DNA from: Pratylenchus scribneri
Taxonomy: Eukaryota; Nematoda; Chromadorea; Rhabditida; Pratylenchidae
DNA length: 64,000 nt
Assembly (NCBI GenBank): GCA_030063045.1
Contig: JAQSEB010000175.1
Coordinates: 1-64,000 of the forward strand
Direction of reading: 5' to 3'
Each line of letters starts with the position of its first letter. The first letter of the stretch is position 1. The position numbers and the translations under genes were made by a program. The notes beneath the pieces were generated by a model that had not been told where the DNA came from, searched no databases, and was given only the letters and a program-made list of their open reading frames with translations. Of this stretch, positions 30,916 through 43,050 are shown one piece after another.

Positions 30916-31329
30916 TACAGAATAAACTTTACATACACTCCAAATGAAAATAAAAAGAATTGGGCAATTCCACTTATTAAAACAGAAAATCGATAGTAAA
31001 GGAGAATTTCCAAAATTTCCCGGATACGAAATTCTGCCAATTTTCATTTTAATCCTATCCTATTAAGTTAAATCAGATAACTTTAATTTAATTATTTATT
31101 CATAAAATTAATTAATTTATCCACAATTTCAACTTTTATGCTTTTAATCTAAAATATAAGAAGAAGCCTAAAAAGCCTAAAATTTTTTAAGCCATCCATT
31201 CTGAAAAAAAAGCAATGCTAATATTTCAATCCAATAAATGTCCAATTAAAAAATTAAAATGCTCTTTAAAACAATTAACGGAAATTAAAATTAATTCCCC
31301 ATAAAATTCACCAATTCATCGGTTTGCAA

Positions 31330-31640
31330 ACCCCCAAAATTTAAAGAGTTTGCAAAGCGGCGGAAGGAAAGAAGAAGACCTTGAGCTCATCCCCCCCTTT
31401 TCCACTAGGCGGCACCATCGAAGCGATGGACGCCCCACCAAAATGTGATGATGGGGGCCGCCTTTCCCAAAATCCCGCAGCATCGTCGCCGGGAATTTTT
31501 ATAAACGTTGAAGAGGAGACCGTCGGCAAAGAAGGAAGGGGTTTTAGGGGGCAACACATAGCGCCCAAGGGGAGGAAGAGGCGACGCTGCCGGCCAAAAG
31601 GGAACCAAAAGGGAAGACCAATGGTCTATCCTAAACCTTT
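31330..31640. other. GC-richer island without a supported gene
   Basis: A stretch with GGGCCGCC, GGCGACGCTGCCGG and AAGGGGTTTTAGGGGGCAA is open for about 90 codons on the plus strand. A GGGGTTTAGGGGGC-like block recurs inverted near 31775-31805. No domain or splice-consistent model was found. Confidence 0.35.
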
Positions 31641-31830
31641 TTGCTTACCAGCATAAACTCCGTCCAATCTCGGTCTCTGTTGCCTGCTTTCGCCCAAAAC
31701 ACACATAGACCAACGATCAATACGTCCTCCTCTCCCCCTCAGCGCTTTTGCCCCCAAATTCATTGCTTTGCTTGCCTTTGCCCCCTAAACCCCTCGTCCC
31801 TTCCATTCATCGCCTTCTTCTCTGCTATAT

Positions 31831-32370
31831 TGAAGATTGCGATGTTGCCTATTTTTGTCCTTTTTCCCAAATAATTTAGCCCAAAACATGCACCCTTTAC
31901 CCCTCGGGGGACGAAGGTCGAGACTCTCGTCAACACCGAAAAGAACCTTTTGGCTACTTTGGATTGCAAACCTTTGCATTTTTTTGTATTACTCATTCTT
32001 TTTACCCCAATTCCTTTATTTAATGTCCTTGTATTTTTAATCGGATAAGGATTTTTGGGCGAAATTACACATTATTTTGTCGAAACCTTCACATCTTTTA
32101 ATTGCTAAAACATAGTTTTTAAAATTCGTGTACTTTTGGTGGTGACAGTGATGTTGCCTATTTGTGTTGGTCCCTTCACCCCAAATTATTTAGCCCAAAA
32201 CATGCAACCTTTCCCCTCGGGGGAGACGAAGGTCGAGACTCTCGTCAACACCACCCAAAAAGGGTAGGGAAAATTTACATTTACCCTGCATCGGATTACA
32301 AGCAAACCGTTGCTTTTTTTGTGTTTTTATTACTCATTTTGTTGCTCCCAATTTAAGTCTCCTTATATTT
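31831..32370. repeat. Direct duplication of about 215 bases
   Basis: GATGTTGCCTATTT, TTTAGCCCAAAACATGCA, CCCCTCGGGGG, ACGAAGGTCGAGACTCTCGT and TATTACTCATT occur in the same order at 31831-32045 and 32150-32370. Differences are scattered, and no frame is conserved between the copies. Confidence 0.75.
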
Positions 32371-32419
32371 ACAAATTTTTTTTTGCCAACAATTCGCATT
32401 TTTGCCTTTCATAATTTTT

Positions 32420-32650
32420 AAATACTTAATGTTATACACCAAAACCTTTTTCCTTTCGAAAGAGCTAATCGAGCTGCGTCGATTGATTCATATTTTTTGT
32501 TGCAGTTTGGTTCAAAAATTAAAAATATTTAACTCTCAAAACCGTATTTGGTTTTTGGTTTATAACTATTTTGGCTTTGATTTAAACCCTGACAATCTAA
32601 AGGTCAATTTGTGCGGCTTGACAAGCTCATCAAAAATATAAGCTAGGGCC
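32420..32650. repeat. Palindromic repeat, family A, diverged
   Basis: GAGCTAATCGAGCTGCGTCG and TTGATTCATATTTTTTG are mirrored by CAAAAATATAAGC and GCGGCTTGACAAGCTC at the other end. It matches the order of blocks in other family A copies. Confidence 0.5.
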
Positions 32651-32759
32651 TTAAAAGATCAAGCATAAAAATTAGCAAGCTTTCGGTCGGCAAAATCTTT
32701 TGAAAATTTTTATCTCCTTTATTATGTGCCAAAATGTTAATTATAATTAAAGGAGAACA

Positions 32760-33002
32760 TATTTAGCTAAAAATGTGTTAAGATTTTTTAACCATTTTTG
32801 GATCTTAATTTAAAATACACCGAAAAAATGCCACGGCATTTTGCCCTAATAAGGACACATCATTAGTCAATTTTTATATTTAGCTCAAAATGAGATCAAA
32901 GATTATAAAATTTTTTGACCACCCTTAAATGTTCCCTTATTCAAAATACACCAAAAATGTCTTACTGCAATTTTGCCATAGGGCAACATTGTTGGTCAAT
33001 GA
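32760..33002. repeat. Tandem duplication of about 120 bases
   Basis: ATTTAGCT, AAAATACACC, then a GCAATTTTGCC or GGCATTTTGCCC block, followed by AGTCAATTTTT or GGTCAATGATG, occur twice in succession. Non-coding. Confidence 0.55.
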
Positions 33003-33759
33003 TGCCTCAATCCCCAAATCCCCATCTTATTTATTAAAATGCTCGCTAATTATTTCATCGTAATTTCCTTAATCCGTATATTCGCTTATTCCTCTCATTC
33101 GAGACCCGCGCCAACATTTTTATTGGCCAATGAACATAAAGCGCACGGGTACAAAATTTAGAGATTTTTATTTGAATATTAAGAGTCATCCATTAATTTG
33201 AACAAAATGTTTAGAATTATGTTTTTTAAGAAGAGTTTAAATAAATAAACAAAATTAGTAATTTCAATTTATGATTTTTCAAGCATATTTATTTATTTTT
33301 TTAATGATTTTTGATTCAAAAATGTTTTAAAAAAATAATTATAACTTATTTCAAAATAACTCTTTTGCTTTTTCCAATTTGCTAATAAAAATTATTAAAA
33401 AATTTGAATAAAAAATGTATCCCATCTTTATGGCCAAAACTTTACTCAAAAAAGTCAATTTTTGAAGGCAAAAAAACGTATTCTTGGCCTCAATTTTCGG
33501 CACATTTCTCTATTTACGGCATACACTTTGTAAAACATAGAAAAAGGAATATGTTTCTTTTTCTTTGGCCAAAAGCACACATCCAACATTTGCGGGTTAG
33601 TCCCATTTTTGGATGTGTATGTTGACATTTCCTCCGTCCTTTCCTCTTCATTTGTTTGGTCTTGCGACTCTATTTCGATTAGTCGGCAACCAATAAGGCG
33701 AGAATGGCTTTTTCGCTCCCATTCCCAGAGCAGTAGTCGAATTCCATTCCCTCTCAATT

Positions 33760-34175
33760 TTCTTGGCATTCCCCTTTAGGGTTTTTAGGCTCTCACTTTC
33801 TTGGCCATTTCTCATTTTAGCACCTAACTTTTCTTGGTCCTTTAGGCGCCATTCCTCCCATTCTCGACCATTTTTCTCCCCTTCGCCATTTCCTTCGTTC
33901 TGGCCATTGGCTATTCCTTCGTTCTTGGCCATTTTTTCTCTTTATCATTTTTCGTTCTTGGCCATTTTTTCTTTTGGCCATTCCTTAGTTCTTGATGATT
34001 TCTTGGCAATTCCTTCATTCTTGGCAATGTTTCCCTTTGCCATTTCTTCGTACTTGCTATTTTTCCCCTTGGTCATTCCCTCGTTCTTGGCCATTTCCTC
34101 TTTAGGTTCCATTCCTTCCTTTCTCGACCATTTTTCTGGGGCTTGGCCATTCCATCATTCTTGGCCATTTTCCCC
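33760..34175. repeat. Degenerate minisatellite, TTGGCCATTTT type
   Basis: TTCTTGGCCATTTT and CCATTCCTTCGTTC blocks repeat irregularly at about 20-35 base spacing. The 218-codon frame open across it is repetitive (FLAI, PSFL units) and purine or pyrimidine biased, so it is not called a gene. Confidence 0.6.
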
Positions 34176-34554
34176 GCATTGTCATAATTTCCATAGTGTA
34201 TGCATTCCATTTGAGCCTGGGAAAAAACATTCCGGGCACAAATCTCCTCTTATAGGAAACTTCATTTCAATATCCTATTTTGCCCCCCCCCCCACCACTC
34301 CAACTTTTCACACAATTTCCATAGATCCTCTTCCCTTTTATGGTGAAAGAATGGAGATTATTCTCAATTTCCTTCATTTAAATTTCCGTACCACATTTCC
34401 TTCTTGCTTTCAGCCTTAGGCGTCGACAATTATTTCTCGACTATTGATCCAAGATTTTTAATTAAAAATGAAATTTTTTAATTAATTTTTTGAATTTTTT
34501 AAAAATTTATTCCTCTAATTTCTAAAGGATAGTAATTTAGTTTGCCAAAAAATT

Positions 34555-34840
34555 GTTACTGGCTCAGCGGTTTATCCTAGTTCCTAGACTACCAAACCAT
34601 ATATATATAATATACCATTGTATAGAATTCTTAAAGATACATCATTTAATTGTGCTTTGTTTTGGTTGGATTTAAATTAATACAATTTTGAACCAAAAAT
34701 TCAGAATTGAAACCATTTATTAGCTATTAATTTTGACCAAATTATGACAAATTATATATGATTCGTTTTTCTTAATGCGCTCTATTCAATGGTATATGAT
34801 TTGGGAATGTAAGAGAAACTTTAAACCCTTAAATTATTTT
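34555..34840. repeat. Palindromic repeat, family A, diverged
   Basis: It begins CAGCGGTTTATCCTAGTTCC and ends with the mirrored GGTATATGATTTGGG and AAACTTTAAACCC. ATATATAATATACC and ACAAATTATATATG are the inverted inner blocks. Confidence 0.5.
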
Positions 34841-37800
34841 GGCATTATTTAATTTTTCGGCAATATTAACGATTTTTTCATTAAATGAGATATTTCTCAT
34901 TTATTAAAAAATGCTTCTCATAAATTCCTTTCCCCTTTTTATGAACAAAAAATTTGACTTCCCTCTTTTCCCACATTGATGCGACTCTTGGCTGATCTTT
35001 CAGTGGCCGATCATTTCGCTCGCTAACAAAGTCGAGAAAAATGTTGCAAAATGACTGCTTTTGCTGAATCTGATCCTCCCTTTTCATTTTTTTTTTGTGT
35101 TTATTGGCCTTTTGGCCTTTGCTCTCTTCTCTTTCCCCGGCGGGATGGCGGGAATATATTTATTTTATATTTATTTTCGTCCCCAGACCAACATAAAAAA
35201 TTCCCTCATTTTCCTCCGGACAATCAATTTATTTATTGAGGGTCGAGCCAAGCAAAATGGTCCCGGATGAATCACTTTTTCTTATATTGGGATTGTGGAG
35301 TTTGGTCAACCAAAATTCGACAAATTTAAGTCCTCTCCTCCGCATATTTGGCAAATTCATTTTATTTTATTTGTCAAATTTTTACATTAAAATTGTTTAA
35401 CAAATTTAATCTAAAATTATCCAAAATATTTGTTAAATTTTTTGAAAAAATTGTCCAAAATATTTGAATATTTAATCTTTTGAACTTTTGAATGAATGCC
35501 AAAAATTATTAATAAAATATTTTTCGAAAAATTTTACTAATCTATTTTTTGAACTGTGGCGGATTAAAAATATTTCAGAGCTTTAATCTCAATTAATTAA
35601 AAATTGTTCTCTTAAAAAATTGAAACATCAAAGATTGTTATGGGCAACGTCTTAAATGATTCATAAAATGTTTTTTGAGGAATTTAATCCATTTTTTGAA
35701 CTCCATGTGACCATACTACTCTATTTTAAAACCTACAATCTTTGTCTCCCCTTATTCCAATTTAAGTTAATCCAAATTCATCCAAATCCCTCCTCTCAAC
35801 AATTTCACAAAATTACATATGGACAGCACGTTCTTTGTGGCTTTTTGGACATTCCATTCATAGCATGATCTGTGATAATTCATATATTCAGTCAGCAATT
35901 TTTATTTCATCCATTCATCCATCCACACATCTTAGTGTGTTAATTTTAAGTTTAAATGTTCAAATTTTAATTCAAAAATTTAAATACCCACAAGACTCAT
36001 TTTTGGGCACCTTTAATTCAACATTAACTCGAGAAAAAATTATTTTCAATTTTATACAGACTAATTTTTCCTTTGACTTTTTTATCTTTGACTTTTTGGT
36101 CTATTTTTTTATTATTATATTATTTCCATACATAATTCCGCCCAAAAATACTAAAAAAATAAAAATGCAAATCCCCCATATTTTTAAATCCTTTACTCCC
36201 ATATTCCATGAATTCATTCACCAAATTTATCCACATTCCCTAATTTTTAAATCCTGCTTTTGGGCGAATTTTTTTGCATGCATGCACGGCAGCTCACATG
36301 ATTTTTGCTCCTCCCGGATGTCCTCGGATTTTACGCCGGGATAAAGGCAAAGGCAGGCAGTAATTTTTTGCCACCGCTGTTCCCATTTTCCACTCCCCAC
36401 TAAACACTGACGGCTTCACCATCCATTTTCCTAATTCCTTTTGCAAATGGCAAAAAATGGCTTTTCGCCTCTATAAGCCAGCATATCCACCTCCGCCGAT
36501 TAGTCACAATATCAGATTTTTTGGGGGAAACTAGGAGAGGGCGCCATGAATTTTTACGGGCGGAGTAGCAATAAATGTAGCATTTAGGGCAGAAAAGACA
36601 CATAAATTGAGAGGGCTGACTCCGGACTTCACCCTTTTTTTGATTATGCCTCAAAAAACCATTTTTGGAAGCACACAAAGAGCCTGCCTTATTAGGCGAT
36701 CGGCTGCCCCCAATATTTCACCCACCAATTTCTTCCATTTTCTTTCAAATCATTCATCAGCCAGCAGCCACCCCCATTTTTATTCTTTTATTACAATATT
36801 TTATAGGGTAAAAAATACAATTCACGTGAAGAAGCGAAATTTATTTTTTAATTAATTTGTGCATTTTTAAAATATTTTTGAAACTACCAATTCGGCGGCA
36901 CATTCTTTTAAGCTAATAAAAAATTTAAATAATGAAAATTCCAAAAATAATTTAAAAAATTTAAATTTTTAAATGAGTTATATTTCTTAGATAGTATAAT
37001 AAAATTAATTTTTCATTTTTATTAGATAAATTAATAAAATTATATATTTATGATTCTAAATTAAGCAAGTTTATTATTTACAGAAATTAATGAAAAAAAA
37101 AGTTTTTTTTAAATCGCATAAATTTTTTCAGAGATAAAATTTATTAATTTTCCAACAAAATTAGAAAAGAATTTATTCCAGCGGAAATTTTGAACATTAA
37201 ATAATTTTAAAAAAAATGAAAAAAAATTAATTTTTAAATCTCATAAAATTTATTAATGAAGAAATTATTTTATTTCGAGTTCAATTTGGAAGGAAATATA
37301 ATTCTCGCAAGCATATTTGAACGAATATACTGTAAAATTAAATGATTAAAAAATAATAAGAGAAAATATTAGAAAGCACAAAAATAATGTCCATCCACCT
37401 AGACCTGTGACCATAAAATTAATTCTTTATGGTAATTCGTTAAATGATTTGCCGTAATCATTCCACCATTCAAAATTTCATTTCCCAATGCCAAAATTTC
37501 ATTTCCCAATGCCCATTCTCTTCTCAAATCACAAAAATTCTATTGAATAAATTTATACATGCAATTTTTTCCTAATCAGCGTCAATCAAAAAAAAAAATT
37601 ATTTTACAAAATGTTGGAATCGCGCATATTTCTCGATTTATTACAAAAAAAAAATATAATAATTTTACGACGACAAAAAAAAATAACTGACTCTTTTTTC
37701 ATTCTCCTCATTTATTACAAATTTTGCGCGTATTCCTTTTACGATTTGTACAACACATCAAATTCTTTTTTTCATTATTTCGTATATTTGTGCTTGGCCA

Positions 37801-38848
37801 TAACCACCACGCATTAAATAATAATAATACATTGGGGGAGTATTTGATGGACAAAGGGAATGTAAGGGAGAGGAAATAAATGGATGGGGAAGGGTGGAAC
37901 ACACAAAGAAACATTAAGGAAAAATGGAGTTCCCTCAATTGTCATTTTTTTTTGTCGCCGCGCGCAAGTCTCCTCCCCTTTCTTGCCTTTTTTCTCGAGG
38001 CGGAACTGCCCTCTATTGGGCGAATGCAGTGGAAAATGTGTCCTTGTTAAGAAGGAGAAGGAAATGACGCGAACATGGAAAATTTTCTCTAGAATTTTCT
38101 GATGGGTGCGCAAATTTGCACAGAATTCAAAATTTTTTGGATGGCAAATATTTAAACTATTTTTAAAATTTATTTTTAATTTAATTTTAATTATTTATTT
38201 AATTAACGAATTTTTCGGAAATAATTTTTTTAATTTTTATTCTACGTACTTAATTTTTTATTTTTTAAGTCAAAAAATTTTTTATGAGATTTAATTTTTA
38301 TTTAATTAGCTTTTTTCTAAAAAATATTTTGTTTTTTCTCTACATCAAAATTTATTTTTTACGTCAATAAATTTATTTTGGAATTTGTCCTCTCAAATTT
38401 TTTGTAAATAATAAATTAAAAAATTAATATAACCGTCATAAAATGGCCATAATATTTTGTATACATTTGCCAAACCCATATCCAACACTAATAATTGACC
38501 GGATGTAAAAACATCTTTTGTGACGATGTCGTAGAAAACTAATCAACCCATTTGGCCCTAAATATGGACAATCCCCCAGTCCACTTCACGTCATTTCCAT
38601 TTGCATTCATTTCTCTTTTTTGTGCCAATCTCTCAAATGGCCAATTTCCCTTCCACCGCTGACTACTTACTATTTTCGGCACACACCGCCCACCCAAAAA
38701 TAAGGCCAAAAATAAGGAAAGGAGCAACAGGGTGTCCATAAATGGGAAAATGATACCTAAAAATAAAAAAAAATGGTCAAAAATATTTTACTAAATTAAA
38801 TTTAAAGTAAAAATTTATTTTTTTTGGCAAAAATTCGCAATTAAAATT
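34841..38848. other. Intergenic AT-rich region
   Basis: No gene is supported. It has long AT-only stretches (36850-37380, 38110-38500) and CC-richer patches (36270-36800 and 37880-38060). Reading frames on both strands lack domains or splice support. Confidence 0.5.
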
Positions 38849-39054
38849 GGTACTTGTATATGTTATCTGGGCCCAGATTTTTTTTAGGTCAACTGGGGAA
38901 AGGTACCGGTGATCCCCATGGGTCATCCGGTATAGGATTAGGGTCCATAGGGGATAGGTTATCATTTCACATATCCCTAACCCTAACCCTAATCACCTTG
39001 AGGGGAGACCCTTCCTTCTTTTTCAAATCTGGGCCCAGATAACATACAAGTACC
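38849..39054. mobile_element. Miniature transposon with 8-base duplication and telomere-like interior
   Basis: The 206-base element has inverted ends GGTACTTGTATATGTTATCT and AGATAACATACAAGTACC with inner GGGCCCAG. It is flanked by TTAAAATT on both sides (38841-38848 and 39055-39062). The interior contains CCCTAACCCTAACCCTAA near 38972-38990 and mirrored GGATTAGGG. Related copies are at 49436-49612 and 50771-51293. An 8-base duplication fits hAT-type transposition. Confidence 0.75.
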
Positions 39055-39062
39055 TTAAAATT

Positions 39063-42040
39063 TATGTACACAAATTTCTCGGAATAGATAAGAGAAAATG
39101 AAAATCCGGTTGAAAAAAACACTGCTCCAATTTTTTGTGTTTATGACCACCCAAAATGGAATGGCTTGAATGGAAATGCCATCGTCCCTATTCCTCTGCT
39201 ATTTTTTAATCCGTTAATTCACAGCACTCGGCGAAATCCGGAGAAATGGGCAAGAAATTTATTTTAATCCATTTTACTAATCCTTTCCCCTCCAATGCTA
39301 TTTTGAACGCAAAATGTCAAAACAATTTGAAAAGTGAATTTTTGGGCATAAAATTTGGCTCAATTTAAAAATGAACACGAAAAACTTTCAATTTACGAAT
39401 ATTGGGCAAAAAATGTTAAAATTTTCTATTAAATTTTTTGAAATTTTGCTTCAAAAATTATTTTTCTCATTAAATTTTTGTAAATTTTATTATTAAAAAT
39501 AATAAATTTTGCAATTTTAACGGAAATTCCCTTTATTTTTCTATGACATTTCTTCAAAATTCATCAAAAAAATGATAAAATACAAAGTAAAAAGATTACA
39601 TTGTTTTGATATTTTGTGATGTTGACAGTGACTGCACAGCTGATATTAATAAATAAAATAATAAAATGTAACATCCTGTTTATGAGTGAGAAACATTTTT
39701 AATTAAATACTTATTCTTTGTATGATTCTCTATTTATTTTTATATCTTTTGGGTTTTACGTAAACATTTCTCCCCACGAAAAATGGTTTCAGAAGCCAAT
39801 TTTGGATTTGCATGAAACATTGGGTTTTTTCCCCGATTAAACATTAATCTCCTCATCCATTAAGCACGATTTTTAGTATTTTTCTGCTTATTAAATACAT
39901 TTTTGGACCAGGATTTAGTTTTTTTTCCATTAACAATGATAAGAAAATTGCATAAAATAACGCTAATAAATGCCAGCAATATATATATCTATTCAATATT
40001 AAATATATTACTATTTATCACAATAAACAAATATTTTTTCCGAATTCTCGATCCCAAAAATATTTTTTTTAGTTCAGTCTATTCCAAACTGTCCTACTAA
40101 AACTAATAAGACGCATTTTTCCCAACCAAATGAAAATTTTAGTAAATTTCCAATTCTTCGAAATCATTCAATTGCATCATAAAATATTAATAAATATATT
40201 TTTGTAGATAACAAAAATATTTACAGTTTTTTAAATTTATAAATTTCATTTTTTCCTGACCTTTATACGAAACAGTAATTTCATTTCATCCAACTTTCCC
40301 TATTTTTTTCCTTTCTCACTTTTGATTCCTCGACTAATTCATGCCAACAAAAAAACCAGCCTCCCTTACATTAGCAGCCAGCTGGCTGAAAAGGCCCTCA
40401 AAACTCTTGAGGGAGCAATGGAGGCATTAATTAACCCCATTATCCGCCGCCAAACAACATTTCCCCGCACTCCAATATTCCACCATCATAAATGAAGTTT
40501 ATTGCCGACATCGCCGCCGCCAACGCGCGACTTCTTTTTCTCCACTTGTGCCCTTTTGCACGACTAATTCACCCTTTATCCCTATCACACATACATAAAC
40601 ATTCGCATTCAAGAATGTGCACATATGCTTACAATTCAAAAAAATTTTTGTTCCGTCAACCGGCATTTAGTGAATTTTTATACCTTTGAAATTTTTTAAT
40701 TGAAAATATTTTTAAATTATGAAGTTTAGTGAATTTTTAATTAAATTTTTAAAAAAATTTTTATAAATTTAAAAATTTCTTCCTTTTTTAAATTCCAATA
40801 TAAAAAATAATTTTAAAATTTTGATATAAATTTGAAATTAATTGATTTTTTATTAATTTAAAAAATATATTTTTCTCTGAATTTAAAAATTTCCTTGCAA
40901 TTTTTTACTTAAATTTTAATATCGAAAATATTCCTAAAATCTTAATTATTTAAAAATTAAAATGTAATGATTTTTTAAAGATTCTTAAAATTTTTTCTGA
41001 CGTGAATTTGAACAAAAAAAAATCACCAATTTTTACTTTATTGAATTAATATGTTGAAATATATACATAAATTAAATTTTACCAAGTTTCCCACACTACG
41101 TTTTAAAAATCGTAAAATTCGAGAATGTGAATTTCTCGCATCCATTTTCATCAAAATAAAAAAATTACCCTCGATATTTTGATTAGTCTGCGCCATTCTC
41201 AAAGGTCATTTAAACATTTCCTTGGTGAATACGAGATGATGTATTGGCGGAAAAAGGCGCGCACCCTAAATAATAATAATATTGACGTGACTACCAGCCA
41301 ACCATCGACACCCACCAGCAGCCGCCCAAGTTCGCGCCAATGGCACGGGAATGTGCCATGCAAAAAAAAACATAATTTTGCCTTTCCTTTCCAACTTTTT
41401 CTTTCGGTGGTGCCGCCAAGCTTCGCGTTTCACTGCGCCGACATTGCTTCCATTCATTTGCCCTCCATTCCGTCCATTCCCCAACCAAATTTCTCCTTCC
41501 TCCGCACATATCCGCTTCTCCCAAAAAATGCCCTAAAAGGCGAAGGCTGGTTGACTTCTGTTCCTTTCGCCTTTCCTTTCGTTTCCGTCCCCATTCATTA
41601 GCGTGTACGGCCGTCGTCGACACGGTGCCCCTCATTTGTTTTAAGGGCGAAATGACAAAATAGGACAAGAAATGAGAGCCCATTGATGCCATCACATATA
41701 CATATTTGGCCAATTCGGCCCTAGCGTGGTGCCATCCAAAAAATAATTTTCTAATTATCCCATATTAGTCTATTTTGAACCGGAAAAACAGTTCTTTTAC
41801 AAAAAAGTGAAGGATATGTCTAGTCTACCAAAAATTTAATTTAAAAAATGGCCAATTTTTTTTTTGCATATTTTTGTTGACATTTACAAAAATAAAGGGA
41901 TTTAAAAAAACATATATGGGATTAAAAAACATCGAAAGGGATTAAAAAACATCTATATAAGATGAAGATTAATTGAATCAGAAATATGCATTCAAAAATT
42001 AGTAACCATGATATTTCCCATTAGAAGATGAATGAAACTC
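39063..42040. other. Intergenic AT-rich region
   Basis: No gene is supported. It includes a CC-rich patch at 40340-40620 and a GC-richer island at 41190-41640 that is open on both strands without a recognisable domain. Confidence 0.5.
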
Positions 42041-43050
42041 CCAATTTTCCATCAACTATAATTATCCAAAAGTTTCATACCGAGCAAATGAAAATGAGGA
42101 CAAAAAATGACACTGGACTCTGTTGAGTGAGGGTAGAATTGAAATCACCAATTATGTTCTCTTTGCCCTAAAAATGTTTATAAAAGAGTTTCATACCAAG
42201 CAAATGAGGCCAAAAACTGACTGATTTATGTGGGAAGTGTTTATTGAAATCGCTAATTATGTTCTTTTTGCCCTAAAACAAAATTAAAATTACCATTAAT
42301 GGAAGGAATATATTCAAATGCTTCAAATGCCCTTCTGCCTTTTCGAACATTCTTTCCTTATTCTATTCAGAGGCCATCTTTCTCCATTACTCATCCATTT
42401 CAATTTCAATTCTTTCTCTTGTGCTTGTGCCGCATTTCCGCCTTTCCCCCCTATGGCGCGCGCCTGACTCTCGAAAAGCCAAAAAGACAATGAATGAAAT
42501 TGAAGAGAAAATGGCTTCCAATTTTCCAACTGTCTAATTATCCAAAAGTTTCGTACCGAGCAAATGGTACAAAAACTGACACTGGACTCTGTTAAGGGTG
42601 GAAATGAAACCACCAATTATGTTATTTTTGCCCTAAAAACACAAACAAATAAGCCAAACCATTAATGATATGATGGAATGTATCCAAAATGCCTTTGGGC
42701 CTATTCTTAACATTTTTCCTTTTTAAACAATTTCATAGCGACCAAAAAAGGCGTAAATAACAGTGTACTCTGTTGAGTAACCATCACCAATTATGTTATT
42801 TTTGCCCTAAAAACACAACCAAATAAACCATTAATGGAATAGAATGTTCGTTTGGGTCTATTCTGAACATCCTTTCCCTTTTAATTCGACCCTATTCCTT
42901 TCCATTCTTCTTCCCCATTCCCAGTCTATTTCAATTCCTTCTTTTGTGGCTGTGCCGCATTTCCGCTTTTCCTCCTATGGCACTCGCGCCTGACTCTCGA
43001 AAAGCCAAAAAGACAATGAATGAAATTGAAGAGAAAAAAAGGCAAAAAGC
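42040..43050. repeat. Tandem segmental duplication with internal repeats
   Basis: A block with AAGTTTCATACCGAGCAAAT, CTGGACTCTGTT and CCAATTATGTTCT, then TTTGCCCTAAAA, occurs near 42055, 42185, 42535 and 42725. A second block (GTGCCGCATTTCCG, then GCCTGACTCTCGAAAAGCC and AAAAAGACAATGAATGAAAT) occurs at 42425-42500 and 42950-43025. The layout indicates duplication of about 500 bases plus smaller internal repeats. Non-coding. Confidence 0.7.

Noticed and set aside
33763..34419. A 218-codon plus-strand frame
   Set aside because: It is the translation of a degenerate TTGGCCATTTT minisatellite and carries no domain, start context or splice support.
41179..41713. Overlapping frames of 60-140 codons on both strands
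   Set aside because: Both strands are open because of the GC-richer composition. No family, conserved motif or intron model distinguishes either.
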